64,000 bases of DNA from Crocodylus rhombifer. Lineage: Eukaryota > Chordata > Crocodylia > Crocodylidae. The stretch is from contig JAVSML010024434.1 of assembly GCA_038503035.1 (NCBI GenBank), positions 186,001 through 250,000 of the forward strand. The letters are read 5' to 3'. Numbering within the stretch: position 1 is the stretch's first letter; each line of letters starts with the position of its first letter. Of the stretch, positions 37,601 to 49,080 are shown in pieces. The position numbers and the translations under genes are program-made. The notes under the pieces are model-generated. The model worked only from the letters and a program-made list of their open reading frames with translations, did not search any database and was not told the origin of the DNA.

Positions 37601-40600
37601 ACCCTGATTTTTCTAAGTGCTAAATCACCTCCAGCTCCTGTTGACATCAGCTGAGAGTGGAAGTGGAATAAGAGCCACAGGGATATAGATTCTAGTGTTG
37701 GAGCTTCCTGTTGTGTTTCTCAGTACCCAGTATCTAAGAACAAGTATCATTTCTTATTTTAATCGGTCAGAATAGCTGGTTTCCTCATGCATTCGTTAAG
37801 AACTCCTTGCTCATCCTGAATTTCTGTGGAGATGAGTCTCAGTCCCAGGGAGAGCCTGAGCAGCCTTGGACCTGCTTTGGAACCTGTGAATTTAGGCCGA
37901 GCGTGTGTGAAGCACAAAATTCCCTCACCCAAGTTTAAGCTGATCCATCAGCCAAGCTGTACATCCCTCATGTATCCACCCTGAGAGACCACCCAGCGTG
38001 CACCTTTTCTGGTGAAGCCTAGGACCAGCTTATGGTCCTTACTCACTGGTGCCAAGAACCACTCCATCATCTCACCTTCCCAGTAGAATCCAGGATTGGC
38101 ATACCAGGTGTATCTTGGGCAGTGGCAGACAAAGCTGACTCATTCTGTGTCCCCTGCTCTAGGCACTGTAAATGATCCTGAGCAATCTGTGTATACTCAT
38201 GAGAGTGTCTGTCACATCCTTCAAGTTCAGCATTTCTTGCCAGTTTCATTTTTCCTTTCTTTAGGGATGGCTTCTCTGTGTCCTGGAAATCTATGCTAGG
38301 CTGCAAGGTTTTAGTTGCCTTTAAGGGTTATACAAATAATGACCTTTCATGAAGTGGGGAACGTTGGCACAGCCTGTTTTGCAGAGAATTTCTTAGCCCA
38401 GAAGGAAGACCAGGAGCTCAGATATTAAATTTTCTTCATCACTGTTAAGAGCACAGCCAGGAAACTGCAATCTTGCCACAGAAGTAGGGGTCTTACTACC
38501 CTTGTATTAATGATGTGCTTTTGATGGTATCAGAAACCAGGTGAGTTTCCCTGGGTCCAAGGTAGAGGTGTAAGATGTAGATCAGAAATGTGAGATGTAT
38601 TGGGTTATGGCACAGTCTTCCTGGGACTTCTAAAACTGATTGGAGGAGGTACCTCTGAGCAGAACCCCCTGAGAACGACTGGCTGCACTATGCAATATCT
38701 GGCTGGCATCAATGACTCTCTGTCCAGTTGCTTTGGTAGCAACCTCTGCCCAGATCCTTCAAGACAGACAAGGGGGAGGATGACACATCGCCTTTCTACA
38801 GTAACATCTGTTCAAAGACCTTGAAACAACTTACAAACCAGTAATTTAGCTCCTATGCCCTGGGTGGGGAAATTGAGGCCTAGAGAGAAGGAAGAACTCA
38901 TTCAACATCATACATCCCATCACACAGTGTGCCAGTGGCAGATCAGGACAGAGCCCTAGCCTGTTAATTATTTCTGTGCCTTCACCTAAGATAGCCCCTT
39001 GCTCTTCCCTGTGTGAGTACCAACTCTAGCAGGAATGATGTAGGGAAATGCTCTGCATGATGAAGGACCTGACGGATTTTTTCAAACAAACCTTCTAGAG
39101 TTCTAAATCGGTTCTCCTGGCCTAGTGACCAAAGCTGTTGCCCCATGTCTTTTTCCTTGCCTAGGTGTGGGATGAGAGACTGGCCAAGTCCGCAGAAGCT
39201 TGGGCAGCACAGTGTATATGGGACCATGGGCCACCACAGCTGATGAAATACATTGGTCAGAACCTCTCCATTCACTCTGGCAGGTAAGCAACCCACAGGT
39301 GTGATGGGACTATGCAGGTGTCCTTCATTTGTACCAACTGGGGTTAAACTCCTTTTCCTCTGCAGACCGGAGGAGAGGAGAACTTCAGAGCCTTACCCTG
39401 TAAGAACAAATGTCAAATATAAGGAATAAATGGGAGGAACTCTGCAGAGAACAAAAGTGGACCTTCTTCCATTGATTCTATTAATAGGAGCCTTCAGTTT
39501 TGTTCTAGAGGGGGAAGGAGCTCTCTGGCCGTGGCATGTAAGAGAGGTCAGAATGGGTATTCTTGTGGACCCATTTAGACTAAGCATTTGCTGTGTGGTT
39601 GGCTGTTGTAACAGAGGGCAGGCATTGAAGACACATGTGGTCCCATCCAATCCTGTGTTCCTATTATTTAGGACCAGTTACTCATGCAGAAATTGAGAAC
39701 AAAATAAAAGACAGCACTGTGGTTGAATGGTGGAGTAAGGACCTCATGAATATGAGCCACGTCGACAGGATCTCTCTCTTACATAGGGCCAATGTATGGT
39801 CCTTCATACTATTCTGAATGAATGACGATGGTTGTCTCAAAGGTTGGTTATTTAAAGACATAAAGGGTACAAGAACAAAAATTCACCATGGTAAAACTAG
39901 AGTCTTACTGGGGAGCTTCACATCCATCGTCCCATTCTGGTTCTGTCCGATTAAGGATCTGCCCAGCAACGTTCAAATTCATTTCTGATGCAACTCATTC
40001 ATTTCAGACACAGAACTGAAGTTGTCCCATAACTTTTAGATCAGATGGTGGTGCCTAAACAGACTCACCTAAATGGGACTAGATGCATTGAGTATGGGCA
40101 CATGAACCAATCACCGCAAGGTGCTAGAGGACAGACTCACAGGGGAAGTGGGGTAGTCTGCCTTTCATGTATTACAGATTGTAAGTATATATGTGACCAG
40201 TCACTGTAGAGCAGACACATAGGTTCATGCCTGAACTTAGCTTTGCTTTAATTTGTTCACATGCCCATACCCACAACATATTCATTAAACTGGAAGAGTT
40301 CTTTGTTTTTCTAGTTTGATAAGTTTCTCAGTCCAACACTTTAAATAGGCACCATTCAGCCATAGCCAGGCCACCTTGTGGTCCCTGCTTATATGTAGTT
40401 TCCCACAAGAAGGTTTACTCTTAGATACCAGATCTTTGCATTGTGACTAAATTCTCACCAAAGTCCCTGTTCTGGGATCTTTCTGACATACGGATGAATT
40501 CAAAAGTTGGGAGGTACTGCAAGATGAGCACTAAAAAGTCTGGCCTGCAATGAGCATCTTTATTTTAGAGAGGCTCACTGGGGGTTTCTGGGCTCAGAGT

Positions 40601-43600
40601 GGGTTTAGGGGGTTTCTCTGCACAACTCTCTCCCAGGCAACCTCGAAGCCTGGCATGTGTGCTTTCTCTCTGCCATTATGTTTTCCCTGTACAGCCTCAT
40701 GGAAGGAAGGGATTCAGGTAGCATGAAAGGAAAATATTGCCATGTTTAAGGCTATAGGGTGGTATTGGTCATTTGATCCAAGCTATGGCAGGAAAATATT
40801 TGGTTCTAGGAGGGAGAGAGAGAGAAAGGCTGTCTATCTATTGTGGGGAGCACTGGTCACCACATCACTGACAAAGACAAGCCCACTGCAGACAAAATGA
40901 TTTTAGTTAAGAATAACTGTTGCCATGAACATGTGCAGCTGAACCCACTGAATCCCTTGGCACTGGCAGCGATTCTGAATTACAGTAGCAGTGGAAAGTC
41001 TCAGAGTTGATTTGGACTTCTCACGAAACAAAAGTTGGAGGGCATGTCTCAGCTTGCTCAGCAGAGCCAGAGCCACTCAGCTGCCAGTGGCCTTAAGAGG
41101 CCATTACTATACAGAGAAATGCATTGGCAACATGTGTTCCTAATATTGTGATTGAAAAAGTTTGTGTTGAGCTCTCACTGCAGGATAAAAGTGGCTGTTG
41201 AAAACCCCTGGGCAAAAAACCCAAAGAGCATGGGGTAAATCAGCAAATGTAGCAAGAAAAAGGGAGGCAATGGGCACTGAGTGGGGAAAGCTTGGTGTAT
41301 CCAACATGCATTATCCTAAATCACTGCCCTAGAAAACACATGCTCAGGACAAGTGTCCAGGTGAGCAGCCTGGGCAAGACCTCTCAGGGCTCACTTTTTT
41401 TCTTGCTGTACATCCCAGACCTCTGAAGAAGAAAGATAACAGGCATGGCTAACTTGTGTGGTTTTCTGCAGGTACCGCTCAGTTGTGGACCTTGTGAAAT
41501 CCTGGTATTACGAGAAGCAGCACTACTCCTTCCCCTACCCTCAGGAGTGCAACCCCAGCTGCCCTTCCAGGTGCAGCGGTTCTGTGTGTAGCCATTACAC
41601 CCAGGTAGGAAGCAAGCATTTCCTGGGGCAGGGCAATGGCATTACCAACTATGACAGATTCCCAGAGCCCCCGGTGCAACAGGAGCTTGTCAGGATCAGA
41701 GCTGTTGTTGTGTCATTGCAGGAGATCTGGGCAGTCCTTCTTTGCAGGACAGAATAACCTGCAGCCCTAAGGAGCAAACAAAGGAGGTAAAATGTGTTTC
41801 TCAGCGTAGCAGAGGAGGATGTGAGGCTTCACATGTTCTGATCTAGAAGCAAAAGCCCAAATAAAGTGACACAGCAAAAAATCCCAGCAAACTCTCTGAG
41901 AAATCAATCCTTTGGCTCACCCAGGTTCATGCCTGGTTGAATAGACCAGTGGTCTCCAAAGTGGGGTGTGCAGGACAATCCATCGGGGTGCGGGAAGGAA
42001 ATATTAGAACTTCTATTTAGATGTATATTTATATAAATATACATATTTTGGGGGTCCTCAAAAATGTTTTACTGATAGGGGTGCGCAATCAAAAAAGTTT
42101 GGAGACCACTGGAATAGACAATGGGAGGCCTGGCAAAAAGCAGGTGCAGGCACTGCTGAGACCTCTGGAGCGCATCCAAGGCAGGACAGGATAAACACTA
42201 GTTCAGACCTCATCCTGCTACAGCAGCTTTTGGGGGCCACAAGCAGTAACACCCAGAGACAAGCAATGGGTACTCTGCTCTGCCCCAGCATCCGTCACTG
42301 GCCACAGATGCAATGTTCCCCACTTTCCTTCTCCAACCAATGCAAACACACACATTAGAAAAGCACGGTCCAAACAGCAGCTCCTTTCCTGGAATCAGTA
42401 GCTGCATTTTCCATTGCTCTGTGCACCAGGGGAGCTGCCGTCTGTCACAGCTGGGGTAGCTGGAGGGAGGGAATGGCTTTGGGAAGCTGTCTGGTTTAAA
42501 TCACAAAGGCAGGCAGAGGCCAGCATTCCTGATTGTTAGAGGCAGCTGGCATTCAATGCCACTCCTTCTCCGGGGATACCTGGCAGCACACTTGGCCTCA
42601 GAGAGCTGTTCAGAGAGACAGAAACCCAGAGCTGCTGCCTTGTAGTACACACATCACTTTCATATGAATTGGGTGGTTTGCATCCAAATGCCAGGGCCGT
42701 GTGCGCAGGGAGGTTTCTCCCCAGCTTCTGGAGCACACATGGAAGGCTCCAGCCAATTGGCTGCAAGGCTTCCTTTTTTCTCTAGGATTTGGCTTCAGTT
42801 TCCCCTCATTGCACTAGTAGCACCTCAAAGAAAAAAAAACAGCCTTCTTGCCTTGCTGATCATGAATCAGCACCTCCATGACAGGGCAGCTATTTATTGT
42901 GCAGCAGTGTCTGGCTTCCCTGTGAATACGGCCCCTTCATCCCCCAGAGCAGATCCAGGCAGAGAGCAGCCAGCACAACGTGGAAAATGTTCTCTGACTT
43001 CCATGGTTCGTGGCAAAGCATTTCTAACCGTTAATTACCAGTGTGCTGCTCAGCTCCACTGTGGGTCTCTTTCTGCTCAGCCTGCTTGCCCTGATGATCC
43101 CTGCTCCAATATTTACATGAGTGTCTGCCACTTACGTACATGTTTCATCCCCTTTCCTCCAAACATGTCTGAGGGCTTGAATGTGTCTCAGTCCTGGGGC
43201 TGCTGTTATTGTTGTGACTTCCGGACTGTCTGGAGCAGCAGCATGCAGGAGTCTGGGAGGCAACTAGAAAAATAACGGCTGCTTTTTACGAAGAGCTAAA
43301 TGCCCCGTGAGCAAGGTGGAAGAGCTTCCTATCTTCTCTCATGAGGACTTCTCCATTGGAGACACTTTCATCTGGGCTAAGGCTGGGTGGGTAATTCTGC
43401 AGTGCAAGCATGGCTATGTGCACCTGATCCCTTGTCTGATTCAGGTTGGAACCAGGTCATTAAAAACAAAATGGCTCAGATCTGTGCTGCTCGTTTCAGC
43501 TCAAGCTGTGTACAGGCAGGTGTCAGTTCTGGAGACATAGATTGTGGCCACCAATTAGAAATCACTGGCCAGGAGTGATAAATACAAGCAATGAAGCACA

Positions 43601-46111
43601 AAGGAGAGGCAGCATTTAGACAGGCATAAAGAGAATCAAGCTGGTGAGATTTTCATCTCCAACTTGGAACGGGAGATTCCCAGGTCCCTTTGCTCTTGTG
43701 TATTGGGCTCCCTGGCTGTCCCTGTAGGAAGCTCCTGCTTTGGTGCCAGCTGCCTGGTGCTCATCAGTGCTGCTCTCCTGTCTCCCATGCAGATGGTGTG
43801 GGCTTCCTCCAACAGAATTGGCTGTGCCATCAACACCTGCACCAACATGAAAGTGTGGGGCAGCACGTGGCGACAGGCTGTGTTTCTAGTGTGCAACTAT
43901 GCCATCAAGTAAGTGAGCCAAGGAAAGTCTCCATTGCAGATGGGAAAGGGGGTGAGGAGCTGGGGTTAGTAGGGCTGTGCGAAATTTGGACAGGTGTTTC
44001 GTTTCGAAGCTGTTTCGACGTGTTTCGAGCTTGAAACAGCGAAATCAAAATGAAACAAAACAGCTTTGAAACAAAATAAGGGCACTCGAAATGTTTTGAA
44101 AGGTTTGAAATATTTCAAGTTTTGAAGCCAGGCTTGCTTGCAGCTGAACAGAAACTAAGGAGAGGGAAGGGGAAGAGGGGGGAAGGACTGCTCAGATATT
44201 GACATGTGTAGCTGGCCAGTGACTGTGATCCTTCCCTGAGGTCCCTTCCAATTCTGGTGCTCTGGGGGCGCGATGGAAAAACAGCATAAAAGCATTGTTT
44301 GAACTGAGATTTCTTTGTGCCTTGGGGTCAGGTTACTGAGCTGTCGTCCAGCAGCTCCGCAGCATCAGCACCTATGCATCTATCTCCTTGAAACCTGACA
44401 GGCTTCATGGCCTCTGCAGGGGCTGCTGTTTTCACCCACCTCTGCCTTAACACAGACACGTGACATGAGTTTTGCTTGTCAGCACCTTGAGGTACAGTTT
44501 CCCAGAACCACCTGCACCTATCTCATTGAAACCTGGCAGGCTTTGTGGCCTCAGCAGAGGCTACCATGCCTGCTGTTTTCATTCAAATCAGGAAAGAAAC
44601 GACAAAGTTATAGCCATGTTCATGATTCCCCATTATAGCATATGGGCAAAACGTCAAAACGTGTCAAAATAATGGAACAGCTTTGACAAAACGAAACAGA
44701 ACAGTGCTTCGAAACAGCAAAACCAAACCCTGTCCCTTTGAAATGGCAAAATGGAAGTTGAAATGAAATGGTGCTGTTTTGCACAGCCCTAGCACTTGCT
44801 CCCCTTTCAGGAGATTTTCCTTTTTAAATAAGTATTGTGCCCTGGGCATCATCTCTCACTGATCTTTGACTGAGGGACCTCTGACAGGAGAGGCACAAAG
44901 TAGAAGCTGTGACTTCTGTCTCAGCCCTTAACCTTACAGTCACAGCCCTGCCTGTGAATATGATGACCCATACCTACATTGCCTTTGCTCAGTCTGGCCT
45001 CTCCTATGACCACTATTAGCCCTACAGAGTGTTTTCCTTTGGGCTCCAAGATAAGCGTATACAGCCAATGTTGCCAAAGGCAGTTCTGCTATCCTGACCT
45101 TGACTCAAGTCTTTTTGTTAACAAGCCTCATGTAACTGCTTCTTCATACCTGTCTGGGCACACCACTAGGAGTGGAGCTGACCCAGCAGTGGTGGCTGAG
45201 TATAGCCTCACAGTGCATCCAGAACGAGTGAGCACCCTTTGAACACAGACCCAGGGCTTCCAGGCCTACAAGCACATATTGCTGTGGCTATATAGCTTCC
45301 ATAGTTGGGCCTGCAACCAGTCCTGTCCTTTGTGCTCTGGCTCTGAGAGAAGACCTGTAACACACTGAGTTGTGAGTGGATGAGGCCCACAGACACCCCT
45401 GTGAGACCACCTGTGCCCCAGGCCACTGCAGTGTTTGTTTGCAGAGAGTTGTTCACTGTGCAAGCATCAAAGGATCAAGAGCCAAGACAAAGCGGCTTCC
45501 AGGCTTTATTCTTTCCCTGACATAGTCGGTTCTCTGTCAACCTGTGCTTCATGCGAGGAGTCGTGAAGACCAGGATAGGAAGCTGTGCACAAGAAGGCTA
45601 TTATATGATAGCAGGCCCTCTTGGGAGGCTCTGGCAGTGCCATTTGAAGTTACTGCTTTGTTAGGTACGCCATTAGCAGCACCTTGGTCAGTGCTCTAAG
45701 AATACGAACCTCTCTCATTGGAACTCCAGGCAAGCTCCCTGGACTAGTTCTAGGGTTTGTAGCCTAGCACCAGGAGTCTGCCTGCATCCAGATGCACTTT
45801 GAGCAAGTGCATGTGGATTTCAACCTGATTTCAACCTGTCTAGGACAGTACGGTCCATCCAAGGCCACCTACCCACATGCCTCCCTGTCTGGAGTACAAT
45901 GAACCCAGATGTGGCAGCCAACAAACTCCCAAGCAGCGAGTGATGTGACTCACCCACCACTGCTTCCTCTCTTTCCAGGGGCAACTGGATAGGAGAAGCT
46001 CCGTACAAGGTGGGGAGACCATGCTCAGCCTGCCCACCCAGCTATGGGGGCATCTGCAGCAACAACATGTGTTTCACAGGACTGAAATCCAACAAAGTCA
46101 GCTGGTTCTAG
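34429..46111 (+). CDS. R3HDML: R3HDML, secreted CAP-superfamily protein (5 coding exons, 253 aa)
   Basis: Joined exons 34429-34689, 39165-39283, 41472-41604, 43793-43908 and 45979-46111 give an uninterrupted 253-residue protein, the same length as human R3HDML. All four introns have GT/AG ends and compatible phases (0, 2, 0, 2). Visible features: a hydrophobic signal peptide at residues about 1-23; N-glycosylation sequon NAT at 28-30; a basic RRKR (53-56) that fits proprotein-convertase cleavage; then the CAP domain. The CAP domain shows LDYHNQVR (His70), AEAWA (Glu98), GQNLS (118-122), [11 protein letters not shown] (His168; CAP signature 1) and [11 protein letters not shown] (CAP signature 2), ending in a Cys-rich CPPSYGG...KSNKVSWF tail. 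The family is close to PI15 and the protein is secreted; its biochemical activity is not well defined, and protease inhibition is inferred from PI15/PI16 relatives. LLSGIGVPR and [17 protein letters not shown] favour R3HDML over PI15. It lies directly upstream of HNF4A, as in mammals. Despite its name, no R3H domain is visible. Confidence 0.96.
35532..35565. repeat. Possible Harbinger-like terminus interrupted by CR1
   Basis: TTAGGGTATGTCTGCACTGC looks like the left end of a GCATGTCTACAC-type element next to a TTA. It runs directly into the CR1 tail at 35566, and no right end was found. Confidence 0.3.
35566..35640 (-). mobile_element. CR1 3'-end fragment in R3HDML intron 1
   Basis: TTTCATAGATTTTTTTTTTA is followed by GGGCCGGAAGGGACCTCAGT and AGATCATTGAGTCCAACCCC, the standard minus-strand CR1 tail, severely 5'-truncated to about 75 bp. 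Confidence 0.8.
38690..38800 (+). repeat. Dispersed direct repeat, copy A
   Basis: Contains GCAATATC, TCAATGACTCTCTGTCCAGT, GCAACCTCTGCCCAGATCC and TTCAAGACAGACAAGGGGGA. A near-identical copy in the same orientation lies at 48960-49080. The repeat family is not recognised. Confidence 0.7.
38848..38985 (-). mobile_element. MIR-like SINE in R3HDML intron 1
   Basis: GGGGAAATTGAGGCCTAGAG, then CATCACACAGTGTGCCAGTG and GCAGATCAGGACAGAGCCC, follow the order of the reverse-complemented MIR core and 5' half. It directly abuts dispersed repeat copy A. Confidence 0.6.
39165..39283 (+). CDS. R3HDML: R3HDML exon 2
   Basis: 119 bp between a TTGCCTAG acceptor and a GTAAGC donor. It encodes [16 protein letters not shown] through GQNLSIHSG and two bases of an Arg codon. 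It holds the CAP Glu (AEAWA) and a conserved Cys. Confidence 0.96.
41472..41604 (+). CDS. R3HDML: R3HDML exon 3
   Basis: 133 bp between TTTTCTGCAG and GTAGGA. It encodes [15 protein letters not shown] through [11 protein letters not shown]. It supplies the second CAP Glu (WYYE) and the His of signature 1, plus five Cys residues. Confidence 0.96.
41947..42111. mobile_element. hAT-type MITE, 165 bp, in R3HDML intron 3
   Basis: Perfect 14-bp terminal inverted repeats (CAGTGGTCTCCAAA at 41947-41960 and its complement at 42098-42111), bounded by the identical 8-mer GAATAGAC on both sides (41939-41946 and 42112-42119). The CAGTGG ends and 8-bp duplication are typical of hAT elements. The interior is AT-rich, with a TATATTTATATAAATATACA segment and no coding capacity. 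Confidence 0.92.
43793..43908 (+). CDS. R3HDML: R3HDML exon 4
   Basis: 116 bp between TCTCCCATGCAG and GTAAGT. It encodes [16 protein letters not shown] through LVCNYAI and two bases of a Lys codon, covering most of CAP signatures 1 and 2. Confidence 0.96.
43972..44789. mobile_element. TA-flanked DNA transposon, copy 2 (818 bp), in R3HDML intron 4
   Basis: Ends GGGCTGTGCGAAATTTGG and (reverse-complemented) GGGCTGTGCAAAACAGCACC, flanked by TA (43970-43971 and 44790-44791). It is the same family as 24872-25786 and shares interior blocks (GAGTTTTGCTTGTCAGCA, CTATCTCCTTGAAACCTG and GGCAAAACGTC). It starts only 63 bp after the exon 4 donor. Non-autonomous. Confidence 0.8.
45979..46111 (+). CDS. 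R3HDML: R3HDML exon 5 (terminal coding)
   Basis: Acceptor CTCTCTTTCCAG. It encodes [15 protein letters not shown] through KSNKVSWF and a TAG stop at 46109-46111. It contains the end of CAP signature 2 and the C-terminal CxxCPPSYGG...C...C module. Confidence 0.96.
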
Positions 46112-46765
46112 GCCCCAGACCACTGTGCCAGGCTTCACAGCAGTGGGAGAACCCAGGACAGGAGCCATGGCTGGTTGACAGGACAGAATGGGAATTACCA
46201 TGGGCACCAAGAGTTATTTATGGCAGTGAAATCCCAGGCTGCTTTCTCTTCCGTCCCCCCACATTTGCCTCAGCTGCATTTAGGAAGCTTTAAGCAGTAA
46301 GAGCTGAACACTTCCCTATGACTGTTATATACCAGCAGTCCCTGCTTTCCCCGTAGTGCTGTGTAGGGAATGGCTGAGCTGTCACTGTGTCTCTATATTT
46401 TTTCATACAGCTCTTTAGGGAATGCTTGTATTTTTTTTTTAACTCTGAGGGAAGTAGGCAAAAGCTTAGATTTGCAGGGTATAGATGTATCCAGGGAGCC
46501 CGTGCACTGCCCAGTTCCCAACTCTACACAGAGGCAGAGACAGAAGGGCCCCTTCTTCTCACATATAAGCCAGATGAGCAATGTAAATAATGATGAGACT
46601 TTCCTCTGAGCATCCCCCGTAACTGAGTGACTGATTGGAGCAGCACGGGCTCCGTGGGCAGCAGTCTGCTCCAACGGTCCCTTGCAAGTGACTCTACATT
46701 CATCCTACACAACTAGCGGGGCTCTTTTTCAGACTGTCATAATAAAAGTCTTGAGACCAGGGTAC
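46112..46765 (+). terminator. R3HDML: R3HDML 3' UTR and polyadenylation signal
   Basis: The first canonical AATAAA after the stop is at 46741-46746. It is followed by a TTGTGCCTGTCTTCATGCTT stretch that could act as the GU-rich downstream element. This gives a 3' UTR of roughly 0.65 kb. The exact cleavage site is inferred. Confidence 0.7.
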
Positions 46766-46992
46766 TTGTGCCTGTCTTCATGCTTGTTTTATCCATGGAG
46801 CATGCAGCTCTCGCAGTGCAGAGCAGCACATCCACACTTGGTCCTCATTCTGTGTGTAGGGAAATTACATTAACAAAGCCAAGGTGATGCTGGCCACCCA
46901 GCTCTTGCCTGCATGAATGGATGCACAGAAGATATGTGGGGTTGAGTATCTCCAATCACACACCTGAAGAAGCCCAACCACCAGCCTGCAAT

Positions 46993-47014
46993 GGGGGGGG
47001 GGGGAAGGGGGGGG
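46993..47014. repeat. Poly-G tract with G-quadruplex potential
   Basis: A 12-G run, AA, then 8 Gs, within the R3HDML-HNF4A gap about 250 bp past the R3HDML polyadenylation signal. Confidence 0.8.
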
Positions 47015-48959
47015 CAGGAGTGGACCATATTTTGCAAACTACCCTCATTTTATTGCCCAAGGCAGGCTCTGGGAACCAGTTGTTGCAGCACAGCTCCTGT
47101 GTGAGCATGCCTGTGTAATGACCACCCCCTTGTGGGGGAAGGGAGGTATTGCAGTCACGTCTACTACATGCTTCATAGATCAGTCTTCCCCGATGTCGCT
47201 ATCCTTCCCGCTTGCCTGCAGCTGGGTGTTGAAGCGTGCAGGGAATTGTTCTGCTGGGGAAGGAGCTGACAGCCCTGGAGACTTGGAGTCCTCCTTGTAT
47301 CCACATGGAGCTGGTACAATAATGGGATCAGCTATACACTGTCTGTGTCTTTCAGGCTGTGTCTTTTTTTGTTTTGCAAATGCATGTTGGGCCCAACAGC
47401 CCTAATGAATTTGTGCTTCAGGAGAGACAGAGCACAGGAATGTGTGTGTAGGCGTGGGATAAGTGCATCAGCCTTGTATGCACTGGCAGTTTCCTCAATG
47501 AGTCAGCAAGGGTGGGCTTAGCCATCTTGGAGTTGGACACCGGGAGGGGTCCTCTGAGGCAGGTGAACTCAGCAGTGTAATAATGGTGGGAGGGAAACCA
47601 GGGAGGCTGATGATCCCCTCAGCTTTCTGCCTGGGGACATCAGTGCAAATCTCCACAGAGGTCATCAGCAAAATGAGCCTATTAGGTCTCAGTCAGCACC
47701 CCAGTGCAATGAGACCAGGGTCTCTCCTTTGAGTGTATCTGTTCCAAGTTGCTGCACAAAGACTTCAGGCCTAAGGAAAAGGGTCTGTTTAACGGCCACT
47801 TCAGAGATGCCCAGGCTAGCTCTGCTTTCCCTGCTGACAAGCAGGGTGCATTAGTCTGGGTATGATGCCACACTAATATAGCTATATGGTCTTGTTCATT
47901 CAGAGGTAGCTGGGTATCTCTTCCCAACCCTGCATCATGCTGTGAAGACATTGCATGAATAGCAGATAACACCCACTGCCCTGCTGAGCAGCAGACACAG
48001 GTGAACATCCCTGCTATCTGCACTGAGGATGGGAGAGTGCCACTGGCCAGACTGCTGTCCACACTGGGCTCAGGACAAACTAGTGTCTGCTTGGGTCTGG
48101 AGGTGCGTGGAAACCTCTTCTTGGCATTCTAGAATAGACTGATGATCGGAGGCGTCAGATCACTGCTACATGAATCTGCAGGATGGTGCTGCAACATTTA
48201 ATTTGCCCAGGGTAGTGAAATACAGGCCTGGTTGTGGCTACCAAAACTCAGAAGCAGAGAATGACTGATATAGTGACCCACAATGATTGATCCTTTTCTT
48301 GAGAAGGCTACCATGACCTAGCACTCTAGGGGCACAGATTAAACAACACCCTACTCTTCTCTGCAAAGAGAGCACTTGCTACTCTGGCCTCCAACTTCAC
48401 ACTTGTAGAGCCGGGTAGGCATGGAATCAACCCTTCATTTCAAACTGATTGCTTTCTTAGCCCAAGCCTGGCCTTCCCACATCTCCAGCATCCTCTCAGC
48501 AATAACACCAGTATCTACTACCTCAAGCACATGCAAAAGGGCCATGAGCAGTCCCAGGTCTGGGTGTGCTTGCGCTGCTGACAGACCAACAGCAGGATGA
48601 TAACCTGGGTGGAGAACATCCAGCTAACACCTCAGCAGTGTCAGATGAATCACTGCCATGTGGAATAGTACGTGTCCCTGAAAAAAAGGTTTCTGGCCAC
48701 CCATTACAGTAAAGTAACCCCCTCCACAGGGAAAACCAGTCATAGGGATTATTGTTATTATTGTTTATTTATTTGGGACCTACCAGAAGGTGAAGTTTAA
48801 GCTAAGTCATGGACACCATATCTCACTTCAGCTGACACCTCTTTCGCATAGCTGATGCTGCCATCCGTGAGTTAAAACTTCCACACAAGGCCTATTCCAG
48901 ATAGCATTCATCCATACGCAAACCTGGGAGCCTGCAGTCAACAGCTGGACAACCATCCT

Positions 48960-49080
48960 CTGGCTATTACAGCAATATCATAGCTTGCTGGTGTCAATGA
49001 CTCTCTCCACTTGCTCTGGTGGCAACCTCTGCCCAGGTCCTTCAAGACAGACAAGGGGGAGGATGATACATCACCTTTCT
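48960..49080 (+). repeat. Dispersed direct repeat, copy B
   Basis: Contains CAGCAATATC, GTCAATGACTCTCTCCACTT, GCAACCTCTGCCCAGGTCC and TTCAAGACAGACAAGGGGGA. It aligns with 38690-38800 at roughly nine of ten bases by eye. It is not followed by the MIR that flanks copy A. Confidence 0.7.

Larger units (their letters stand above)
34690..39164 (+). other. R3HDML: R3HDML intron 1
   Basis: GTGAGT donor and a pyrimidine-rich TTTTTCCTTGCCTAG acceptor; phase 0, 4475 bp. It contains a CR1 tail (35566-35640), one copy of a dispersed repeat (38690-38800) and a MIR-like SINE (38848-38985). Confidence 0.92.

Noticed and set aside
42664..43275. 203-codon frame inside R3HDML intron 3
   Set aside because: Lies within a well-supported intron, has no recognisable domain and no splice-site pattern; judged chance.
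34429..46111. Calling the five-exon gene PI15
   Set aside because: PI15 is a close CAP relative with the same exon phases, but [26 protein letters not shown], the 253-residue length and the HNF4A neighbour all point to R3HDML.
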